From Paratinospora sagittata (taxonomy: Eukaryota; Streptophyta; Magnoliopsida; Ranunculales; Menispermaceae), in contig CM069600.1 of assembly GCA_035771175.1 (NCBI GenBank), positions 11,307,729 through 11,371,728 of the forward strand: DNA of 64,000 nt. Direction: 5' to 3'. Below the pieces are notes generated by a model. That model was not told where the DNA came from, did not search any database, and saw nothing but the letters and a program-made list of their open reading frames with translations. Numbering within the stretch: the stretch's first letter is position 1; each line of letters opens with the position of its first letter. A program made the position numbers and the translations under genes. Below are positions 33,673 through 45,688 of this stretch, piece by piece.

Positions 33673-35240
33673 TGTCACACCCCGCCCGGACGCGCCTAAA
33701 TCGGCGGTACACTCACGGATGGGGCGCGCATTTGGAACAATAACAATGGTAACAACAGAGTGCGCAACGGAAATACAGTACACACAGTACAAATCTGATT
33801 TCATTTAATTCAGAATACTTTTGTACATAAAATGGTCAAGGGAACATACTCCCAAAATCCCCAATGATATAAACAAAGGGTATAAATTGTGGGCCCCATA
33901 ACCTGCACCCAGTCCACCCTAATTTTTCTGTGAAAGATTGGATAATAATGGAGTGAGCTTAACGCGCTCAGTGGGTAAATAGTGCATGAGTATAACAATT
34001 AATAAAGCATACTTCAATATCAAATATCTTAAATACACATGTGAGCATCATAATCAATCAATATGTATGCATGCATGACATCGTCTCGTAATGGTTTGAT
34101 GAACGTACATCGCCTGAATTCACGTACAGGAACGATGCTCTGGATTCACGTACTGATGTCCCTCCCCGGGTGTAGCCGGGTTCTCCTGTGCGTCCCTCTC
34201 CAGAGAAATGTAATGAATAGCGAGCAATGCTCCTAGCTATTCTATGAGTCATAAACCATATACGTCCCTGGGTGGTGATATGTATGATGTCAATGCATGA
34301 ACTGGTCTACTCTACTGGCCTAGTCTTTTCTTGTCATTTAGACTGATTTTGGCAACGTCTAGTGATCCTTATCAGGGTCGGTATCACGACGTGCAAGATT
34401 AAGACATTCAGTATTACTGTATAAGCTGATAGTTTTCAATAAGACCAACTAGATCAGTCTCCAGTTGAGAGGTGAGACACAAGGTCTGCTTAAATACCAA
34501 TCGCCTAGAGCAGCCCGCTGCCTCCCGTTCACTATTTAAAGTTACTAAGGACAAGATCGAGTCTAGTTGAGTCAGATTGACCACAAATCTGACATTATAA
34601 CAGTGCAATACATGAATTCCAAATATACAGGCATATGTGCGGCAGTATAAACAGTATATGACATAATGCAGTGTAAATGAATAGTAGACATAATAATAAT
34701 TGAATGTAAACTTTAATAAAAGTTATGAAACACGCAAACCTATGTTTCGTTCCCCACCTTCAGATAAAAACTTCTTCTTTAAGATCTGGCGCTTTCCTCC
34801 GGATAGAACTTCGTTGCACCGCTTTCAGATCTGGCGCTTTCCTCCGGACAGAACTTTGTTGCACCGCAATGAGAGTCTCGGACAGAGAGTCTCAAAAACT
34901 TAGAATGCGTGGAAAGGAGAAGAAATTCACAAGAGAAGGTGATTTGGTGTGAGGAATGAGAAATGAGGAGGTTTCTTATATAGAGATTTTTTGCGCCTGA
35001 ACGTTCGGGCATGCGCCTGAACGTTCTGGAATGCGCCTGAACGTTCTGGCATGCGCCTGTACGTTCTAGCATGCTCCTGAACGTTCTGGCATGCATTGCG
35101 CCTGGACGTTCTGGCATGCGCCGGAACGTTCTGTCATGGGCCTGAACGTTCTGGCATGCGCCTGAACGTTCTCGCATGCGCCTGAACGTTCTGTCATGCG
35201 CCTAAACGTTCGGGCGTTTTGTGAAATACAGGGTATTACA
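33673..35240 (-). repeat. Element C 3' LTR
   Basis: 1568 bp, TGTCACACCCCG...GGTATTACA. The U3 array is at 34993-35216 and the TATA complement at 34976-34982. The GCCAGATCTGAAAG unit is duplicated (34782-34865), as in B. It seems to be the least deleted LTR of the family here. Confidence 0.92.
34993..35216 (-). repeat. U3 array of about 11 GAACGTTC units, element C
   Basis: Unit as in A and B. Most copies keep CG in the palindrome core, fewer are decayed than in A, and single extensions give GCATGCAT. Confidence 0.9.
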
Positions 35241-35479
35241 CTCTACCCCCCTTAGAGGGATTACGCCCTCGAAATCAAGTCAAGTAGTGATGAGGATGAT
35301 CGGCTCGAGAAGTAGCCACAGGTTGATAAGGAGGCCACTGCATGTGTGCATCACTATATTCATTGATATTATTTTCAGACATCTGCGTAGTTATTGAAGT
35401 GAAACAATGGATCAAGATAGGTGTAAACAATGTTTCATCCTGTGATTGAGAAATGAAAATAATACAATGTATCACATCA

Positions 35480-38400
35480 TCAGTTGGTACTAGAAAACAA
35501 CTCAGGGTATTTCTGTTTAATTGTTGCTTCTAGTTCCCAAGTTGCTTCCTCTACGCCGTGGTGATCCCAGAGCACTTTCACAAGTGGTATGCTACTTCGC
35601 CGTAGTTCTTGAGTTTTTCTATCTAAAATCTGGATTGCTTTCTCCTGATACGTATTTCCTTCCTCAACCCGAACCTCGACTAAAGGGATGATATGTGAAG
35701 GATCAGGACGATACTTGCGAAGCATACGATGGAAGGAACAGACGATAAGCAAGTTTGCCAATACGTTCAGTGATCTGAAATGGACCGGTATATTGCGGGG
35801 AGAGCTTGCCTTTGATTCCAAAGCGTTTGACACCTCTTGTGGGCTGGACTTTCAGAAAAACAAAGTCCCCCTTATCAAATTCTAGAGGTTGTCTCTGCTT
35901 GTCAGCATAGCTCTTCTGTCGACTTTGTGCAACGCGAAGTCGTTCCTTTACTAGTGTGATCTTCTCAGAAGTCTCTTGAACTAGTTCAGGGCCTAACTGC
36001 GGTCGATCTGCCATATCTAACCAGCATACCAGAGATCTGCAAGGCCGACCATAGAGAGCCTCGTATGGTGCCATGCCGATACTAGTTTGGTAGCTGTTGT
36101 TGTATGCAAACTCAGCTAGATGCAAATACTTTGCCCATCCGTCATTAAAGTCCAAAATGCAGCATCGTAACATGTCTTCTAAGATTTGGATAAGCCGCTT
36201 TAACTGCCCATCAGTCTGAGGGTGGAAGGTTGTGCTCATAGTGATCTTAGAACCCATTCTATTCTGGAATCTTTTCCAAAAGTTGGATGTGAATCGAGGG
36301 TCTCGATCAGAGACGATCGTGAGTGGTATGCCATGAAGGCGTACGATCTCTCTTTCATATAGTTCTGCAAGTTTGGATGGATTATCCGTGAACTTTATTG
36401 GCAAGAAGTGTGCAGACTTTATAAGTCTGTCAATGATAACCCAGATAGCATCTTGCCCTTTATTGTTTCGAGGTAAGGCCGTGACAAAATCCATTGCGAT
36501 GTTCTCCCATTTCCATTCTCCAATAGGTAACTGCTGGAGAAGTCCAGAGGGAAGTCTTCGTTCTGCCTTGACTTTCTGGCAAACGAGACATCGAGCAACG
36601 AAGTCGGCAATTTCCTTCTTCATTCCAGAAAACTAGAATTGTCGCTTGACATCCTTGTACATCTTGTCACCCCTAGGATGCATAACGTACCTCGAATAGT
36701 GCATCTCAGTGAGCACTTCTTTACGAACCTCACGATCGTTCGGTAGGCAGAGACATTTTTTTATAAAAAACGGTGCCGTCTCCAGAGACCGACCAATGAG
36801 GAAGGTCCTGGCCGCTGAGTAGAAGGTCTCGTTCTCCAACTCTGTAGCCAACTTTCCCATTTCGTAGTTAAGAGTGCAAGCAACATAAGATTTTCTACTC
36901 AGGGCATCGGCCACAACATTAGCCTTTCCGGGATGGTACTGGAGTTGAAAGTCATAATCTTTCAAGAATTCCAACCATCGTCTTTGGCGGAGGTTTAGGT
37001 CTCTCTGAGTGTATATGTACTTAAGACTCTTGTGATCCGAGAAGACCTCAAACCGTTCACCGTATTGGTAATGACGCCATAACTTTAGTGCAAATACGAC
37101 AGCTGCAAGTTCCAAGTCATGTGTTGGGTAATTACCCTCATGAATCTTCAGTTGTCTGGATGCATATGCAACAACTTTGCCTTCTTGCATTAGTACCGCA
37201 CCTAAGCCTTGGAGAGAGGTGTCGGTGTATAATGAAAATCCAATTGTATTTCTTGGAGTGATAAGTACAGGTGTTGTCGTGAGGCGTTTCTTCAATTCCT
37301 GAAATGATGCTTCACAGGCGGGATTCCAGATAAATCGCACGTCTTTTCGAGTGAGCTTGGTCATAGGTTCAGCAATCTTGGAGAAGTCCTTGATGAAGCG
37401 TCTGTAATAGCCAGCCAACCCAAGAAAACTCCTAATCTGAGTAACAGTGGTAGGCTGCTTCCAGTTTAAAACTGCTTAAACCTTAGAATGATCTACCTCA
37501 ATGCCATTTCCTGAAACCACATGGCCTAGGAATTGAACTCTCTTTGCCCAAAATTCGCACTTACTCATCTTTGCATACGGTTGGTGGCTGCTCAAGGTCT
37601 GGAGGACTATCTTCAAATGTATTTTATGGTCTTCCTCGGTTGAGGAATATATCAAGATGTCGTCCACAAAAACCACCACAAATCGGTCTAAGTATAACCT
37701 GAAGATGCGATTCATCAAATCCATGAATGCAGCAGGTGCATTTGTTAGACCGAACGACATAACTAAGAACTCGTAATGACCGTACCGAGTTCTGAACGCC
37801 GTCTTGGTGATGTCCGACTCTCGGATCCGGAGTTGGTGATAACCGGACCGTAAATCAATCTTAGAGAAGTATTTGGCATCTCTAAGTTGGTCAAACAAGT
37901 CATCGATCCTGGGCAACAGATATCTGTTCTTGATGGTGACGTTATTCAACTTGCGATAATCGATGCAAAGTCGTAACGAACCATCCTTTTTGCAAACAAA
38001 CAGAATTGGAGCGCCCCAGGGTGATGAACTCTTTCGGATGAAACCATTACTCTCTAATTCCTTAAGTTGTTTGTCTAATTCGACCAGTTTGACATTTGAC
38101 ATTCTGTATGGTGGAATTGAGATAGGCCCTGTCCCAGGTATGAGGTTGATCTCAAAATTGAATTCCCTAACTGGAGGTAGACCAGGAAGGTCATTAAGAA
38201 AAACTGTTGGAAATTCAGATATGAATGGAACATCATGTACTTCGAGAAGGTATAGTGCTGGTGAGTTGGTTTCATTGCCAAGGGATAGAGCTCGAAGTTG
38301 TGCTTTGAGAAGGGCAATTGTTGATTTGTGTATCCATTGCCTCGTTCCCTGAAGCTTGACCAACTCTCCTGTAGGCAAGGTTAACTGAACTTGCTTCTTC

Positions 38401-40049
38401 ATACATTCGATCTTTGCATTCAGTGGTGTTAACCAGTCCATGCCAAGGATGATGTCGAAGTCTTCAAAATCCATCACAAACAGATCAGCATATATTATAT
38501 GTTCTGACATTCGAAGCTCACATCGAGAACACTGCAAGTTGACGTCAGCACCAGATCCAAACGGTGATGTGACATGGAGTGTGATGTTTGTGGGTTCAGG
38601 ATGCAGGCCTAAATGTCTTACCAATGCTGATGATATAAAAGAATGCGTAGCACCTGAATCAAACAAAACATGCACCATTGTATTGAACAAAGGAAAGGTA
38701 CCTTCGATGACATTGTTGTCTGGTAGGGGATGTTGAGCGATGGCGAATGCTCGGCCCTGATGCCGTTAACCCTGGTTCTGCTGGTTCTGCCTGGGTTGGG
38801 CATTAGCAGCAGGTGGTGCTTGTTGGATTGGAATAGCCGGAATAGGTTGCTGAAGGTGCGGACAAAGATGTTTTACATGGCCTTTCTGGCCGCAGTTGAA
38901 ACATGTCGGATGATACTGCGGATGGTTCTGTTGGCCATGCTGATTGTTCTGCTGGCCATGCTGAATGTGGTGTCGACCACCACCTCTGCCATTGTCGTTT
39001 CGACGGCCACCTCTTCCATAACGACCTCCGCGGCCATGATTTCGGAAACCCTGATGGTTAGGGTTAGAAGGTTCAGTCGCAGGTGTTGTGGCCTCATTCT
39101 TCGAAACCGAGGCTGGGAGGGCTGGGTTTTGATTGTAGTAGGGCTTTTTCTTGTTGCCCTATTGCAAGCCTTGTTGGGAAAATGTTGCAGGCCGTTTGCC
39201 CTTATTCATTCGTTGTTCCTGTAAGAGCTTCTCTTGTTCAAAGCTCATGGCCTTGTCAACAACCTCTTTGTAAATCTTGAGATCCAAGATCGATAAGGCT
39301 TGCCGAATGTCATGGCGAAGGCCATTATAAAATTTCTCAGTCTTATCTCGCTCCGTAGAGATGGTGGAGAGAGAGTAGACGGATAATTCTTTGAATTTTC
39401 CTGCATATTCTCTGACGGTCATGGTGCCTTGGTATAGCTTAGCGAAGTCCTGTCGCTTCTGCTTCATCACCGCGCTGGAAAAATACTCATCAATAAACAT
39501 TGACTCGAACTGTTGCCAAGTCATATCGGCTATGTTGACCCGTGGGTCTTCTTTCACTGTGATCCACCATTTGTTTGCTCCACCAACAAGTTGGTAGGTC
39601 GCTAGTGGAATTTTGCGAGTCTCATCGACTCCCATTGCATCAAGAGCCTTCTTTGATTCATCCAACCACTTTTGAACCTCATCAGGATCAATGGTGCCAT
39701 CGAAAGTAAGAGGTTGTAGCCGCTTGTATTTAGTAATCTGATCGGTTTGAGCTTCCGACCCAAATTTTACAGGTGCTTGAGCGGTGGCAACCTGACTGGC
39801 TGCAGTCTCCCGAACGACAGTTTGAACAGTGGCCTTCATCGCCTCAATAAATCCAGCGAAGAAGGTTTCAATGCTTGAAGGCGTGGCAAAGGGTGCGGGT
39901 GCCGGTGGGGGTGGGATTGCCTACCCAGATGAAGTGGCAGTGTCGGGTGTGGCCTGTGCTGTTGTCGGAGGCGGCGGTTCCTGAATCTCAGGAGGTGCCT
40001 CAACCGCCGGACGAACAGTACGTGGCCTTCATCTCTTTCTTGTTTGCAT
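35480..40049 (-). pseudogene. Element C gag-pol polyprotein (degraded)
   Basis: Gag start at 40049 (MQTRKR, then TGA at once). Gag core is at about 39160-39840, the RG/GG-rich linker and CCHC (CFNCGQKGH) near 38880-38910, protease DSGATHSF near 38650, an RT with intact FVDD near 37660, RNase H at about 36900-37330, the integrase HHCC and core 35900-36700, and a chromodomain-like tail (VLWDHHGVEEATWE) ending 35480. Breaks include CAG-to-TAG and CAA-to-TAA stops in the gag region, a stop near 37480, a deletion of about 130 bp between RNase H and integrase (near 36835), and a deletion of about 37 bp near 35727 that shifts the frame before the tail. Confidence 0.92.
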
Positions 40050-40835
40050 TTTCTCACTGGCAATGAGAAAATAAAACCAAGATTAAGAAACTATAGGCAA
40101 GTATAATGTTATAGTATGCTCAGCAACAATTTCGAGAGTACTGTAATATTAAAATCACCTATTTTTCTAAGTAGAGTGTAAAGTTGTTGTTGAGGAATCA
40201 AAGAATCTTATATATCTCGTATGTTTGGCCATGGTGTAAAAACAAACAAGGGTAGAATTTTTATATATTAAGTATAAAACTTTGCAAGTATTTCAAATGA
40301 TTTGGTTTTGGTCTTTGTGAACATACATATATATTTTATTGAAAATCCATACGAGTTATAAGAATTCTAAGATTTGCCTCGGTAAATATCCTGATCTAAC
40401 GTTCTATCGTAAGCTTATGCATTCAGACGCTTACTCTTAGTCTTTCCAATTATTATCCAAGTTCATGTGTCCTATACCACATGAATTTAGTAATAAAGGT
40501 GTCAACCAAGTTAAGTTGTATGAACACGATCTCTAAAAACATTGGCTGAATAGAAGTTCACTAATAGTATCGTCCAAATTTACTCGTCCCATACCGTGTA
40601 AACTTAGTGATAATATTAGTAATGCAACTTTCTCCAAATGTTTCTTTTCACACAAGGTCATGGATTTTCTTACTTCCACATTTTATTTAGTATCCTCCAA
40701 TTTTGTTGTGTCCCATACCACTGCAAAGTTAGTGATACAAAAGAAAAAATGGTTGTAAGTCGGCCCACCAAAGATAGTCTTTAAACAAAACAATTTCATT
40801 CATTTATATCAAAGAAAAGTTTACAATGCCAGTAA
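40050..40835 (-). promoter_or_regulatory. ORF0-gag spacer of element C with conserved-loop hairpins
   Basis: 786 bp. TTCATGTG/CACATGAA stem at 40462-40485 around a loop that reads GGTATAGGAC on the sense strand. GGTATGGGAC copies follow near 40586-40596 and 40707-40717. The splice-acceptor-like end before gag is retained (TTTATTTTCTCATTGCCAG). Confidence 0.6.
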
Positions 40836-42416
40836 TTAATTGTGACTTTCTTGTCTACTACAGCTCCTTCGAGATCTACTGCTACGTACAGAACGACTAC
40901 TAACGGAAGGTTGAGAGTGTGCACGCTCTGCGTCGGAGTTTTGCAACCGGGTTAATATATTATTGTGGCTCTCTCTCAGTGTAGCAATATTGGATGCCAT
41001 TTCATCTAACCGTTCAAGTAGGTTAGTCGGTTGTCCCATTGGTGGTTGATGGGTCGTTTGTCTCGTAGGAGAAGGGTAGGCCATAGACATTGGGGGAAAG
41101 TATTGGTTCATAGGTGAAAGGTAGTTATTTTGATTGTGCGGGGATCCCCTAACTGGAACCCCATGGATATTTGGATTTGTTTGTGGTGAAAAAGTTTGAA
41201 ACAATGGGCTTATTGGGATGTTTTGTCCTCCAAGATTTGGTGACGCCCAATATTGTTGTTGTTGGTTCACAGCAACTTGTGGAACTGGCGGAAACTGTAC
41301 CGTAGGAGTTGAAAATCTTTGGTACGAAGTGGTGCCTGGAGTGGGCACGTTCCACGTTGGTGGATTAGCTTGCGTACCTTGTCTATCATGACTTTGTGTA
41401 GGTTGATTTAGTGTGGCATATAACTCTTCGTCAGTGAATGGTCGATCGGTTGGATCACTATTTGGGGCTGGGTCTGATGTAGGATTTGGATGTAAATCAT
41501 TATTTGGCCCTTCTTGGACGGGCATCTTGCATCTACTTTTGCGAAAGCAATGCCCATGCTTGTCTCTCATTCTTTCGGCATTTCTTATTGTCGTGCCGAA
41601 TACCTCTTCGTCAGTTACCCCTCCACTTGTGCCATATGTCTTGAAGATAGAGGATGTTGTAACTGGTTCAGTGATGAGCTTTGACGTTCCATCGAAAGTG
41701 GCGATGTTTGCCTCGTATAGTATCCTCATAATCAAGACTCTATAGCCGAGGAATTCTTTTCTTAAAGGGTTTTGTATCACCATCAACATTTGTTGGATAA
41801 TAATGTGAGGTAGGGAGACCGTAATTTTCTTCTCTATGCAGTATAACATAAGAAGTTGAGCCCTTGACATAGTGCCTCTAGTCCCCCTTTCTGGCAAGAT
41901 GTTGCCATATACAAGCTTTCCGAGGCCGGCAAGAGATGGCTTAAGATGATTGTTTGGGAGGTTGGTGTATGTTAATGGAGTGTATGGCTCTTTGGCGAGG
42001 GAATTGAACAATTGTTCGTTAGATTCTGCGATCTCTGCAACTGTCTAGGGTTCATGTGGATCAATAATCCTCTCCTCAATCGGAATCTCCAAAAGTCGAG
42101 CAATAAGTTCGACGTTGATAGAAATTTTTATCCCCATAACAGTTGTCTCCAATACAGGGTTGTTTCCCTCTTCTGGAAGTCCTACGTAATTCATGGCTTC
42201 GTAGAAGGATCTGACCAAGTTATAAGAGACTTGTCCCTCGACATTGGTTATATTTAACCAATCCAATGTTGCGAGTTTGTCATGAAGGATTGGGCGGAGG
42301 CGGAGATCGCTATTGTCGATGCTCCTCATAGTCATAACCTCTCTTTTGGACAATTCCTTGAGTCTAGTGGGAATTGGTACCCTACTAGTGGAAGTTGTTC
42401 CTTCCCTTGAGGCCAT
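40836..42416 (-). CDS. Element C ORF0: putative plant transposon-type protein, one in-frame TAG
   Basis: 526 codons, start at 42416 (MASREGTTST), stop at 40836. It is the best-preserved copy with A: no frameshift, and only TAG at about 42045-42047, the same codon as in A. The N-terminal 250 residues resemble the plant transposon protein domain (LVYGNILPERGTRGTMS, LLMLYCIEKKI, LRKEFLGYRVLIMRILYEA). The C-terminal half is Pro/Gln/Asn-rich with a short heptad-like segment (LLERLDEMASNIATLRES) and an SR tail (RSSRSRRSCSR). Role unknown. Read-through of the TAG would give the full protein, and without it a product of 123 residues. Confidence 0.7.
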
Positions 42417-42854
42417 TCTTTTGCTGAAATCCTAATTAGTCCAAACTTGCTTACAAATGGAGCTAGTTTTGCTCTTTGTTTTTGTTTTTGTTTGATCCAA
42501 AGTCGATGGACTAATTAAAAAATAGTTTGCAACCACTAAACCAAACTGGGTCATTATAAGGTGTATCTTACGGTTGATACTTACCCCTTTGGAGCATCTA
42601 TATATAAAATAAAGAAGAAGACTTTCGTATATATGAACATTTCAAATTTAGATGTATGAAAAATATTTTAAACCTATCATATTTTTCCTCAAGTATTTTC
42701 TTTCAACTTTATCTAATGTATACTTCTTCATAATATTTTTTTTTCCCAAAGAGGGCATGTGATTTTTCAATTTCAATATTTCTTCCTGACCTATTTTGCA
42801 TGTGAAACTTTTTATGTGCGACTTTTCTGATGAATTTTTAACATATTTTCATTG

Positions 42855-43460
42855 GTTTTTTTTTTTTTTTGAGAAGAAACAAAATATTGTATTAATGTTA
42901 AAACAGTAATACAATGACATGAGCATAAGCAATGCTCATGTTGAGGCGAGAAAACATTCTAACAACAAATGGCAGAAAATATAACACAGAAAGCTGCTAG
43001 TGGACTGAAATTACATTAAAGCATCCCAACTCCTGTACCAGTCTGTGAATGAGTACGCACCACCTATCTTGGAAGAACTAATCCAAGTAGCAACATAAGT
43101 TATAGAAACCTCCGAAATGTCGTCCATTGTACTGATTTTGTTTTGAAAAATCCTATTGTTCCTTTATTTCCAGAGAGACGAAAGAACAGCTACTGAGATA
43201 ATGCTCCCTATCTCCTTGCGTCTCCTACACAAACCAGCATTATGGCTAGGAACGAAACAATTTTCACATGACTGCGACATACTAAACTTTCCAAAAAGGA
43301 GCAATTCCCACTTTCTCCAGATCTGACCAGCAAAAGTACATCTAAAGAAGAGATGATCTACTGTCTCATTAGCTTTAAAACAAAGAAGAGATGCTTTTTC
43401 ACTAAATCTTGGGTGCACAGCTTATTGAGAGCCACAAGCCATCCAAACACTCGAATTCTA
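42855..43460 (-). pseudogene. LINE 3' fragment with zf-RVT domain (X2 copy)
   Basis: Homologous to 31510-32165, with a poly(A) tail seen as T15 near 42857-42872. Against X1 it has a deletion around 43386 that removes the sequence coding for the first zinc-binding Cys pair, plus a stop after SSLWK. The HLFFRC-IWRKW core remains. Confidence 0.85.
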
Positions 43461-43595
43461 CGTGGAATTGGAGCTCTTCAAATGTGATGATAGTAGGTTG
43501 TGGGTGTTGGAAATGAGGGCTCAATGAGATGATTCAAAAAGGACTTAACATGAATAGGAGCCGGTGTTATCAAGGAACCAAATGAAGGTATCATG

Positions 43596-44017
43596 TGTTA
43601 CACCCTGGGTTGCACAGCATGCCCCCTACCCAGGTGTGGGCGCACCCCCTCGGGGCGAACGCCTAGCCATTATGGATCCATAATATTGTCATATCGCCAT
43701 GTAGCAACCCAACCGCAGCTGGTCTACATCGAAACGATTATTTGTCCCTACTATTCCCTCATGAATAGTAAAGGGCCTCCCCAGGAATGCGAAATTAGAC
43801 TCCTTAAGGGAGGTCTCGAGTTCGATTCCTAGAGAGGCCCTTTACTATTCATGAGGGAATAGTAGGGACAAATAATCGTTTCGATGTAGACCAGTTGCGG
43901 TTGGGTTACTACATGGCGATATGACAATATTATGGATCCATAATGGCTAGGCGTTCGCCCCGAGGGGGTGCGCCCACACCTGGGTAGGGGGCACGCTGTG
44001 CAACCCAGGGTGTGACA
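43596..44017. mobile_element. 422-bp foldback element with TG...CA ends and 5-bp TSD
   Basis: Two inverted arms of 183 bp (43596-43778 and 43835-44017) differ at only four positions, all transitions, around a 56-bp loop. Ends are TGTTACACCC and GGGTGTGACA, flanked by TCATG on both sides (43591-43595 and 44018-44022). The loop contains GAGTTCGATTCC, close to the pol III box B of tRNA genes and SINEs. Each arm holds the 16-bp palindrome ATTATGGATCCATAAT. There is no ORF of note. It is absent from X1, so it arrived after the duplication. I do not recognise the class: termini and TSD are of LTR-integrase type, while the structure is that of a foldback/MITE. Confidence 0.85.
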
Positions 44018-44885
44018 TCATGTGAACCTGGTTAATTCTAGAAAGGTAATCCACTTATAAGAATTGCCATTTAATATTTTGTTGTCATGTTTGGTCACAA
44101 TAAGGACATGCTAATTAATTTATTTCAATTTCATTTTGATCGAGGCCCTATAACTCAAAGTATAAGGATGCATGAGTTTAATTGATTCAATCATCGACTT
44201 TTGCAGTTGACTTGTCTAAGTTAATGTAAATGGTAAAGAAAAAAACTACAACAACAACCAAGCACATGCACATTTTCTTCCATTTTCACAAACATAAATG
44301 AACTCAAATTGCATATACATTTTCTTCCATTTTCACAAACATAAATGAACTCAAATTGCATATAATAAGAATTCAATTATTTTATTTAATTCCTCTAATC
44401 AGCAATACACTAAAGTTGCATACAGAGGCAACCACTCAACATGCGAAATCTCACACACAAATTTATTTAATAGAAGACCTTCATTTCTCCTCAGTTGTAC
44501 ACCATGAAGAAAGATACAAAGTCTTATTTTTTATTTAAGTTCCTCATCGCTATATATCTTTTAGGAAGCCTAACCTTCAATTCTGCCCAAAAGAAAATAA
44601 GAGAAAGAAAGTAGAGTGAGAATATGATCAAAATCAAATAATCTTAATTGCCAATTTGTTTACTCTACTTCTATAACTAAAATTAATTTCTAGAGAGGTT
44701 TAAACTCTAATAGAATAAGCAAATTTTTTTTTAATTAGAAATACATTTTCAAAAAATATATATATTTTAATTATCCTCTATTTGTCTTAGAGTTTGGAAA
44801 TAGAGAACAAATTAAACACCATCTGCATAAGTATCCAAAAGAATAATAAACTTACCTTGTCCATCAAGGAGCTAAATATAGTGTT

Positions 44886-45108
44886 TTAGTCATCATGTTC
44901 ATCATGATGATGAAAAGGTGGTGACTTATACTTGTATTTAGGTGGTGTTGGTGGTGACTTATACTTGTAGACAGGCGGCGGCGATTTATACTTGTAGACT
45001 GGTGGAGGTGGTGATTTGTGAACTGGTGGCGGAGGTGGAGATGACTTGTATTTGTAACTTGAAGGGAATTTTTTGGGTGATTTTGAAGAGTATTTGTCAT
45101 CATCATGG

Positions 45109-45139
<31 letters not shown>

Positions 45140-45311
45140 TTACATAAAGAGAGCTAGGTGACTTGTAACCATAAGGTGGGGGAAATTTCTTGGGTTTGGA
45201 ATGGTCATCATCATCATCATCATGATCATCATGATGGTCAGCAACAACCTTTAATGCCAAAGTTAGGGACAATAACACAAGTAGTAGAAGAGTTGTAAAA
45301 TGCGAAGCCAT
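44886..45311 (-). CDS. Proline-rich (extensin-like) secreted protein, X2 copy
   Basis: 141 residues, start at 45311, stop 44886-44888. A clear signal peptide (MASHFTTLLLLVLLSLTLAL, cleavage probably near VVA-DHH) precedes acidic HDD repeats, KKFPPPYGYKSP, a poly-Asp run (about 10), then YKYKSSPPPPP, HKSPPPPVYKYKSPPP and KYKYKSPP repeats and HHHDEHDD. The protein is likely secreted to the wall. The acidic His/Asp blocks could bind cations, which is inference. A TATA box lies at 45364-45372. The poly-Asp codons form a (ATC)n microsatellite whose length differs between X1 and X2. Confidence 0.8.
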
Positions 45312-45363
45312 GACAAATGGGTTTTTTTAGCTTTATGATGCTAAGGAAGCCCTTCTCATGCCC

Positions 45364-45372
45364 TTTATATAG
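45364..45372 (-). promoter_or_regulatory. TATA box of the X2 proline-rich gene
   Basis: CTATATAAA on the minus strand about 55 bp upstream of the start codon, conserved with X1. Confidence 0.65.
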
Positions 45373-45591
45373 CTTTGCAATGTACATCTCTCCCTCTACC
45401 TGGTTTATAAAAGATTATTTTGAATGAGTCCTATATGTAAATTTCCATGCTTCTCCATCTACTTTATGATTTGGCTTTATCTTAGGTATAATTAATTTGA
45501 TTCTTTCTAGAATATTGCTCCTTGATGTGGCTTATAATAACATGACAATTCCAATATTTATTCATGGTAAGCTCCACAGCTTGTAAACATA

Positions 45592-45652
45592 TAAAGTTAT
45601 GGACCACTTAGTTAAGGATCCAATAATATTTGCATATAAACATTTGTTTGTC

Positions 45653-45688
<36 letters not shown>

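Larger units (their letters stand above)
33673..42425 (-). mobile_element. Element C: third chromovirus with ORF0, lacking its 5' end
   Basis: Same family as A and B. 3' LTR 33673-35240, PPT, gag-pol, hairpin spacer and ORF0 are all present. The element breaks off at 42425, nine bases upstream of the ORF0 ATG, and is fused to host copy X2 at a GAAA microhomology. PBS, leader and 5' LTR are missing. The left flank GTAAA (33668-33672) would be its target copy. Confidence 0.92.
42426..45591. repeat. Duplicated host segment, copy X2
   Basis: Starts at the fusion with element C ('gaaatcctaattagtcc') and runs to 'gctccacagcttgtaaa'. It lacks element C at the site where X1 has it, so X1 and X2 separated before C inserted, or the array is chimeric. 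It holds 63 bp not in X1 (near 42777-42839), the 422-bp palindrome and a shuffled block of about 94 bp (44091-44184). Confidence 0.9.

Noticed and set aside
43593..43832. ORF of 79 codons on the palindrome arm
   Set aside because: It runs from the outer end into the loop of an inverted repeat; the opposite arm does not preserve it and no function is suggested.
43779..43834. A complete tRNA gene or SINE in the palindrome loop
   Set aside because: Only a box B-like motif is visible; no box A at the right distance and no poly(A)-type tail.
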